A DNA stretch of 9,731 bases. Source: Spirochaetaceae bacterium. GTDB taxonomy: Bacteria > Spirochaetota > Spirochaetia > UBA9216. The stretch spans positions 1-9,731 of the forward strand of contig JAQQAK010000220.1 in assembly GCA_028527945.1 (NCBI GenBank), written 5' to 3'. Made by a program: the position numbers and the translations under genes. The notes under the pieces are model-generated. The model was not told the origin of the DNA, searched no databases, and was given only the letters and a program-made list of their open reading frames with translations. Shown one piece after another: positions 6,348-9,731 of this stretch. Numbering within the stretch: the first letter of the stretch is position 1; every line of letters begins with the position of its first letter.

Positions 6348-6363
6348 AAGTGAGTGGTCACTT
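6348..6363. repeat. Inverted repeat AAGTGA-GTGG-TCACTT at the implied start point
   Basis: Perfect 6-bp arms with a 4-base loop, overlapping the implied +1 of the sigma-54 promoter. It could be an operator or a 5'-terminal hairpin that protects the mRNA. It is short enough that chance is a real possibility. Confidence 0.45.
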
Positions 6364-6399
6364 ACCAAATTGAGTGCTGCTTTTTTTAGTGAAAATTAT

Positions 6400-6405
6400 A
6401 AGAGG
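6400..6405 (+). promoter_or_regulatory. Ribosome binding site that decides the kinase start
   Basis: AAGAGG lies nine bases before the ATG at 6415. The open frame extends upstream to a TTG at 6313, but that start has no ribosome binding site and would lie upstream of the -24/-12 promoter, so the mRNA would not contain it. Confidence 0.65.
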
Positions 6406-6414
6406 TTTGTAAAG

Positions 6415-7665
6415 ATGAAGACACAGTTTGAAGGTAAATTTCATGACCTGCCGTTTCCTGAGAAGGTAAAACATTTAACCGGAGTAGGGCATAGAGCTTT
6501 GGCATGTTGGGATTATCCCGAAGACTCACAGATGAAGCTTTTAAACTATACAGAGAATGCCAGTTTTCTGGTGCAGGCAGCAGGCAGACCCAAAATGATA
6601 ATGCGTGTTCATCGTTTGGATTACGCAACTCACAACAGCATAAGTACTGAACTGAAATGGATTATGGATTTAAAAGCTGAAACAGATATTCGTCTGGCTT
6701 CTCCTATTGAGTCCGTAAATGGAAGCCTTATTGAATGTATAGAAACACCTGATTTTGAAGAAAAGCGCTTTGTCGTATGTTTTGAGTTCCTCGACGGAAA
6801 GGCTCCTGTTGACAGCAGTGACAGTAATGAAGATGTCGGTGATCTTATCAGCAAGATAGAAAAAATACCTGACAAGATAACCGTACCATTGTTCAAGTTT
6901 GCCTCAGTAATGTTTCATAAACTTGGTAAGCTAAACAGCAAATCAGCCATGTCTGGTGATGACAGACAATTATACAGAAGCCTTGGAGAAATAGCTGCCA
7001 AAATCCGCTGTCAGTCAGAAGAATGGACGCTTCCATCTTATTATGAGCGTATGAGTTGGGATTTTGATGGAACCTTTGGCGAAGAATGGAATAATTTTTA
7101 TGGTGAAAGCTATAGAGCTGAAGATTGGTTTTCTGCCCGTGACATTAAAATTCTTGATCAGTCAGTAGAATTAATGAAGACTCGACTTGAAGCCTATGGT
7201 AAAGATCCGTCACGCTACGGAATGATTCACAGTGATCTTAGAACCTCTAATTTGCTCTGCTCTGAAGAAGGGGTTGCCGCGATAGACTTTGATGATTGCG
7301 GACAGGGTTGGTATATGTATGAAATAGCGGGAATTGTGGCGCTGATTGAACATCGCGCTGATCTTGATGAGATTGTCGATGAAATCATTACAGGATATGA
7401 AAGCATAAAATCAATATCAAATGAAGATAAAGAAGAAATAGGTACTTTTATAATGATGAGACGGCTTGGCATGCTTGAGAGTATACTTTGCAGAATTGGG
7501 TGCGTGTTTGCCGGAGAAGGCGAGAGTGTAGATCTTACTTCTGAAATAATAGCTTTCTATGCCAAGGGCTGCGTATTGTTAGCAAAAGACTATATAAAAA
7601 AATACCAGAATAAACCTATGCCAGTTCCGGTACAGAGTTTTACTGATAAAGTTAGCATTGCATAA
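6415..7665 (+). CDS. APH-fold small-molecule kinase (phosphotransferase enzyme family)
   Basis: A 416-residue protein of the aminoglycoside phosphotransferase/choline kinase fold (APH, PF01636-like). The N-lobe has a nucleotide-loop segment 'LNYTENASFLV' (43-53) and 'MIMRVHR' (61-67). The C-lobe carries the catalytic loop H272-S-D274-L-R-T-S-N279 (the family's HxDxxxxN) and the metal-binding 'IDFDDCGQGWYMYEIA' (290-305; D291 in the DFG-like position). The 'RVHR' and 'IDFDDCG' pattern is typical of metabolic kinases of this fold (homoserine, hydroxylysine or similar) rather than of antibiotic resistance enzymes. It starts at ATG 6415 with AAGAGG upstream and heads an operon with a class III PLP enzyme 30 bases downstream. 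The pairing suggests it phosphorylates a hydroxylated amino compound later handled by that enzyme (inference). No substrate can be assigned from the sequence. Confidence 0.82.
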   Translation: MKTQFEGKFHDLPFPEKVKHLTGVGHRALACWDYPEDSQMKLLNYTENASFLVQAAGRPKMIMRVHRLDYATHNSISTELKWIMDLKAETDIRLASPIESVNGSLIECIETPDFEEKRFVVCFEFLDGKAPVDSSDSNEDVGDLISKIEKIPDKITVPLFKFASVMFHKLGKLNSKSAMSGDDRQLYRSLGEIAAKIRCQSEEWTLPSYYERMSWDFDGTFGEEWNNFYGESYRAEDWFSARDIKILDQSVELMKTRLEAYGKDPSRYGMIHSDLRTSNLLCSEEGVAAIDFDDCGQGWYMYEIAGIVALIEHRADLDEIVDEIITGYESIKSISNEDKEEIGTFIMMRRLGMLESILCRIGCVFAGEGESVDLTSEIIAFYAKGCVLLAKDYIKKYQNKPMPVPVQSFTDKVSIA

Positions 7666-7695
7666 TGCACAGAAATACAGCAAAGGAATTAAACT

Positions 7696-8943
7696 ATGAG
7701 TAACGAAGCACATGAAATTTATGAAAAAGCATATAAGCTATGGAATCCTGATAAGGTTGAAACTTTTAGAAGCTATGGAGTTGAGCTCTCCATGGGGGAA
7801 AGAGAAGGAAGCTATTTTAAGGATCTGGATGATAATCAATATATTAATATGCACTCAAACGGTGGAGTTTTTAACCTTGGACACAGAAATCCTGAAATTA
7901 GAGAAGCTATAATTAAGGGCGTCGAACTGGTTGACGCGGGAAATCATTATTACCCGTCAAAATATAAAAACGAGCTATGTGAAAAAATACTGGATGCCTC
8001 TCCAGATAATATGAAGTATGTTTTTATGCTGAGCGGAGGTGGAGAAGCCAATGATGCCGCAATCAAATTTGCCAGAAAGGCTACCGGCCGTACACGTGTA
8101 ATTGCCCTTGAGTGTGCATTTCATGGGGCTACGGGTATTGCTATGCAGGCAGGTAATCCTGATATGGCAGCATTTTTTAATATGAAGCCGGATGAGGAAG
8201 AATATACTCATGTTCCATATAATGACCTTGGAGCCATTGAAGAGGTTTTAAAGAAAAATGATACCGCCTGTGTGATAATTGAAACAATTCCGGCAACTGC
8301 TGGATTTCCTACTCCAATTGATGGGTATCATAAATCTATTGAAGAGCTTTCACATAAATACGGAGCCTTGTACATCGCAGATGAGGTTCAGACCGGTCTT
8401 ATGCGCAGCGGTGAGATGTGGTGTGCCTGCAAGCTTGGCGCTACTCCGGATATTATTGTTTCCGGAAAAGGATTGTCCGGCGGCTACTATCCAATGTCCG
8501 CTGTAATAATGAATGAAAACGCCGGAGGCTGGTTAAAGGAAGATGGATTCGCGCATGTATCATCATTCAATGCCTCTGAAATCGGTTGTATTGTCAGTTC
8601 TAAAGCAATGGAAATAATGACACGTGATTCAACCAAAGAAAATGTTGACATGCTTACAAATTTCTTTGCAGCAGAGCTTTCAAAAATACAGAGCAAGTAC
8701 CCACAGTTTCTTTCAGAAATACGACAGTGCGGTGTCATTATGGGATTAAAAACATCTCATCCCATGGGCGGGCCAGCCTTAATGAAGGGGCTTATGAATA
8801 ACGGTGTTTGGTCTGTTATGGCTAATTTTGATAAATCCGTTCTGCAGTTTAAACCTGGGTTATTGATGAAAAAAGAAACCGCGGAAGAGGTAATAAAAAG
8901 GCTTGATAAAGCAATAGAAGAAACATTAGCAATGTTTTCTTAA
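7696..8943 (+). CDS. Class III PLP-dependent aminotransferase-family enzyme
   Basis: A 415-residue fold-type I PLP enzyme of the class III aminotransferase family, at the family's normal length. Visible landmarks: 'LGHRNPEI' (61-68), 'SGGGEANDAAIKFAR' (113-127), 'FHGATG' (142-147), 'ETIPATAGFPTP' (196-207), the cofactor-ring Asp D229 in 'IADEVQTGLMRSG', and the Schiff-base lysine K258 in 'VSGKGLSGGYYP'. The PLP phosphate loop reads SGGGEA where most relatives have SG(S/T)EA. AAAGGA at 7682-7687 supports the ATG at 7696. Family members include acetylornithine, 4-aminobutyrate and glutamate-1-semialdehyde enzymes, and also phospho-lyases acting on phosphoethanolamine and phosphohydroxylysine. 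With a kinase gene directly upstream, a phospho-lyase role is an attractive but unproven reading; an ordinary transaminase is equally possible. Confidence 0.88.
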   Translation: MSNEAHEIYEKAYKLWNPDKVETFRSYGVELSMGEREGSYFKDLDDNQYINMHSNGGVFNLGHRNPEIREAIIKGVELVDAGNHYYPSKYKNELCEKILDASPDNMKYVFMLSGGGEANDAAIKFARKATGRTRVIALECAFHGATGIAMQAGNPDMAAFFNMKPDEEEYTHVPYNDLGAIEEVLKKNDTACVIIETIPATAGFPTPIDGYHKSIEELSHKYGALYIADEVQTGLMRSGEMWCACKLGATPDIIVSGKGLSGGYYPMSAVIMNENAGGWLKEDGFAHVSSFNASEIGCIVSSKAMEIMTRDSTKENVDMLTNFFAAELSKIQSKYPQFLSEIRQCGVIMGLKTSHPMGGPALMKGLMNNGVWSVMANFDKSVLQFKPGLLMKKETAEEVIKRLDKAIEETLAMFS

Positions 8944-8965
8944 AGGAGCCTCAAAGGAAATAATT

Positions 8966-9442
8966 ATGGAACCATTAAAAAAGAAAAAAGAACTGTTTAG
9001 AACTCTTAAATATTTCATGTTCGCGGCCTCTGCCGGTCTTATTGAAATGGGAGTCTTTGCTATTCTTACTCAATTCAGTGGATGGACATATTGGCCATGC
9101 TATCTCATAGCGCTTATTATGTCGGTATTATGGAATTTTACTCTGAACAGAAAATTCACCTTTAAATCGAGTAATAACATACCGGTAGCCATGGCAAAAG
9201 TTGCCTTGTACTATGCTGTGTTCACACCGGCATCAACCCTTTTAGGGAATTACCTTGCTGAAGAACTGCTATGGAACGGCTATGTTGTAACTATTATTTC
9301 CATGCTGATTAATGGTGTCACAGAGTATTTGTACCAGCGCTTCTTTGTATTTGGTAAATCAATAGATACAAATATCAAGAAGCCTGTTCCTTTAGATAAC
9401 GAAATAAATTCTGAAGCAGTTACTAAAGCTGCTGGAATGTAA
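8966..9442 (+). CDS. GtrA-like four-helix membrane protein
   Basis: A 158-residue protein with four hydrophobic segments (about 14-36, 42-60, 74-96, 105-123), the size and topology of the GtrA family (PF04138). The start of helix 1 'LKYFMFAASAGLIEMGVF', the motif 'NFTLNRKFTF' (57-66) after helix 2 and 'YQRFFVF' (123-129) after helix 4 are characteristic. The basic N-terminus (KKKK) should be cytoplasmic; the C-terminal 30 residues form a hydrophilic tail. GtrA proteins are linked to movement of polyprenyl-phosphate-linked sugars across the membrane in cell-surface polysaccharide synthesis, though many have no known role. AAAGGA at 8953-8958 supports the ATG. It is the last gene of the kinase-aminotransferase operon, 22 bases after the previous stop, which may point to a product destined for the cell envelope (inference). 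Confidence 0.83.
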   Translation: MEPLKKKKELFRTLKYFMFAASAGLIEMGVFAILTQFSGWTYWPCYLIALIMSVLWNFTLNRKFTFKSSNNIPVAMAKVALYYAVFTPASTLLGNYLAEELLWNGYVVTIISMLINGVTEYLYQRFFVFGKSIDTNIKKPVPLDNEINSEAVTKAAGM

Positions 9443-9449
9443 ATTAAAA

Positions 9450-9493
9450 TGACCACCTGTAGTTTTCAGGTGGTCACTTGATTTGTTTTTTTT
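9450..9493. terminator. Strong intrinsic terminator between convergent genes
   Basis: TGACCACCTG (9450-9459) and CAGGTGGTCA (9467-9476) form a perfect 10-bp stem with a 7-base loop. On the plus strand a T-rich tract with eight consecutive T (9486-9493) follows nine bases later; on the minus strand the stem is followed by TTTTAATTT. It therefore ends the plus-strand operon and probably also the oligoendopeptidase transcript coming from the right. Confidence 0.85.
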
Positions 9494-9512
9494 GAAGTTT
9501 TTGTTTGTCGAA

Positions 9513-9731
9513 TTAGAGCTTGAGTAGGCCTTTTAGATCTGTTGTAAGTTCTTTAAAACGGTCTATAGCAGCTTGAACAGGTTCAGGGCTGCTCATATCA
9601 ACTCCTGCTGTGGCCAATGATTCAAGCGGATATTTTGAGCCGCCTGATTTCAGAAAGTTTAGATAATCCTGTTTTTCTTTTTCTCCACCGGAAAGAACCT
9701 TTGTTGAAAGCGCAATAGCTGCTGAAAGTCC
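9513..9731 (-). CDS. pepF: Oligoendopeptidase F (M3B metallopeptidase), C-terminal fragment
   Basis: The minus strand from 9731 down to the TAA at 9515-9513 encodes the last 72 residues of a protein whose start lies outside the window. The sequence contains GLSAAIALSTKVLSGGE, 'DYLNFLKSGGSKYPLE', 'LATAGVDMSSPEPVQAAIDRF' and a terminal lysine/leucine-rich helix. The 'FLK.GGS.YP.E.L..AGVDM..P.P...A...F' pattern is the highly conserved C-terminus of oligoendopeptidase F, a cytoplasmic zinc peptidase that degrades short peptides. The HEXXH zinc site lies upstream, outside the window. The gene is convergent with the GtrA operon and shares the terminator at 9450-9493. Confidence 0.88.
   Translation of the reverse strand, partial: GLSAAIALSTKVLSGGEKEKQDYLNFLKSGGSKYPLESLATAGVDMSSPEPVQAAIDRFKELTTDLKGLLKL

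Noticed and set aside
6313..6414. N-terminal extension of the kinase from a TTG at 6313 (34 extra residues).
   Set aside because: No ribosome binding site precedes it, it would contain the -24/-12 promoter, and the ATG at 6415 has AAGAGG at good spacing just where the conserved protein begins.
6415..7665. Aminoglycoside resistance gene.
   Set aside because: Only the fold and the HxDxxxxN/DFDD motifs match; the context is metabolic and the RVHR/IDFDDCG pattern fits metabolic kinases.

Overview
The window looks like chromosomal DNA from a low-GC bacterium. A host-associated Treponema-like spirochaete is my best guess, with a low-GC Firmicute as the alternative. This rests on the overall look of the proteins, the AGGAG-type ribosome binding sites and the gene mix (GH2 enzyme, GPH sugar symporter, GntR/LacI-type regulators, oligoendopeptidase F), not on a marker gene. 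No tRNA, rRNA, CRISPR array, insertion sequence or phage gene was recognised.

Layout. (1) 1-131, minus strand: the 5' end of a GntR-family regulator that runs off the left edge, with a well-formed promoter at 152-180. (2) 132-514: a divergent intergenic region rich in inverted repeats, ending in a promoter and a probable TetR operator. (3) 515-4929: a tight three-gene operon of TetR regulator, GH2 glycosidase and GPH-type sugar/cation symporter. The order resembles E. coli uidR-uidA-uidB, but the hydrolase lacks the Asn-x-Lys signature of beta-glucuronidases and looks more like a beta-galactosidase-type GH2. (4) 4930-5102: a terminator-like hairpin and a promoter placed so that the next mRNA may be leaderless. 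(5) 5103-6188: a GntR/LacI-type sugar-responsive regulator. (6) 6189-6414: a regulatory region with two near-identical palindromes whose centres lie exactly 30 bp apart, followed by a sigma-54 type -24/-12 promoter. (7) 6415-9442: a three-gene operon of APH-fold small-molecule kinase, class III PLP-dependent aminotransferase-family enzyme and GtrA-like membrane protein, closed by a strong terminator at 9450-9493. (8) 9513-9731, minus strand: the C-terminal end of oligoendopeptidase F, convergent with the operon.

How the parts work together. The first operon should import a beta-linked glycoside through the symporter and hydrolyse it in the cytoplasm, with the TetR protein repressing its own operon through the inverted repeat at 475-502. 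The GntR/LacI regulator probably senses a sugar, but its target is not settled.

The second operon is the more unusual part. A kinase next to a class III PLP enzyme recalls pathways in which an amino compound is phosphorylated and then processed by a PLP phospho-lyase (hydroxylysine kinase with phosphohydroxylysine phospho-lyase), here with a GtrA-like membrane protein and apparent sigma-54 control. The substrate cannot be read from the sequence.
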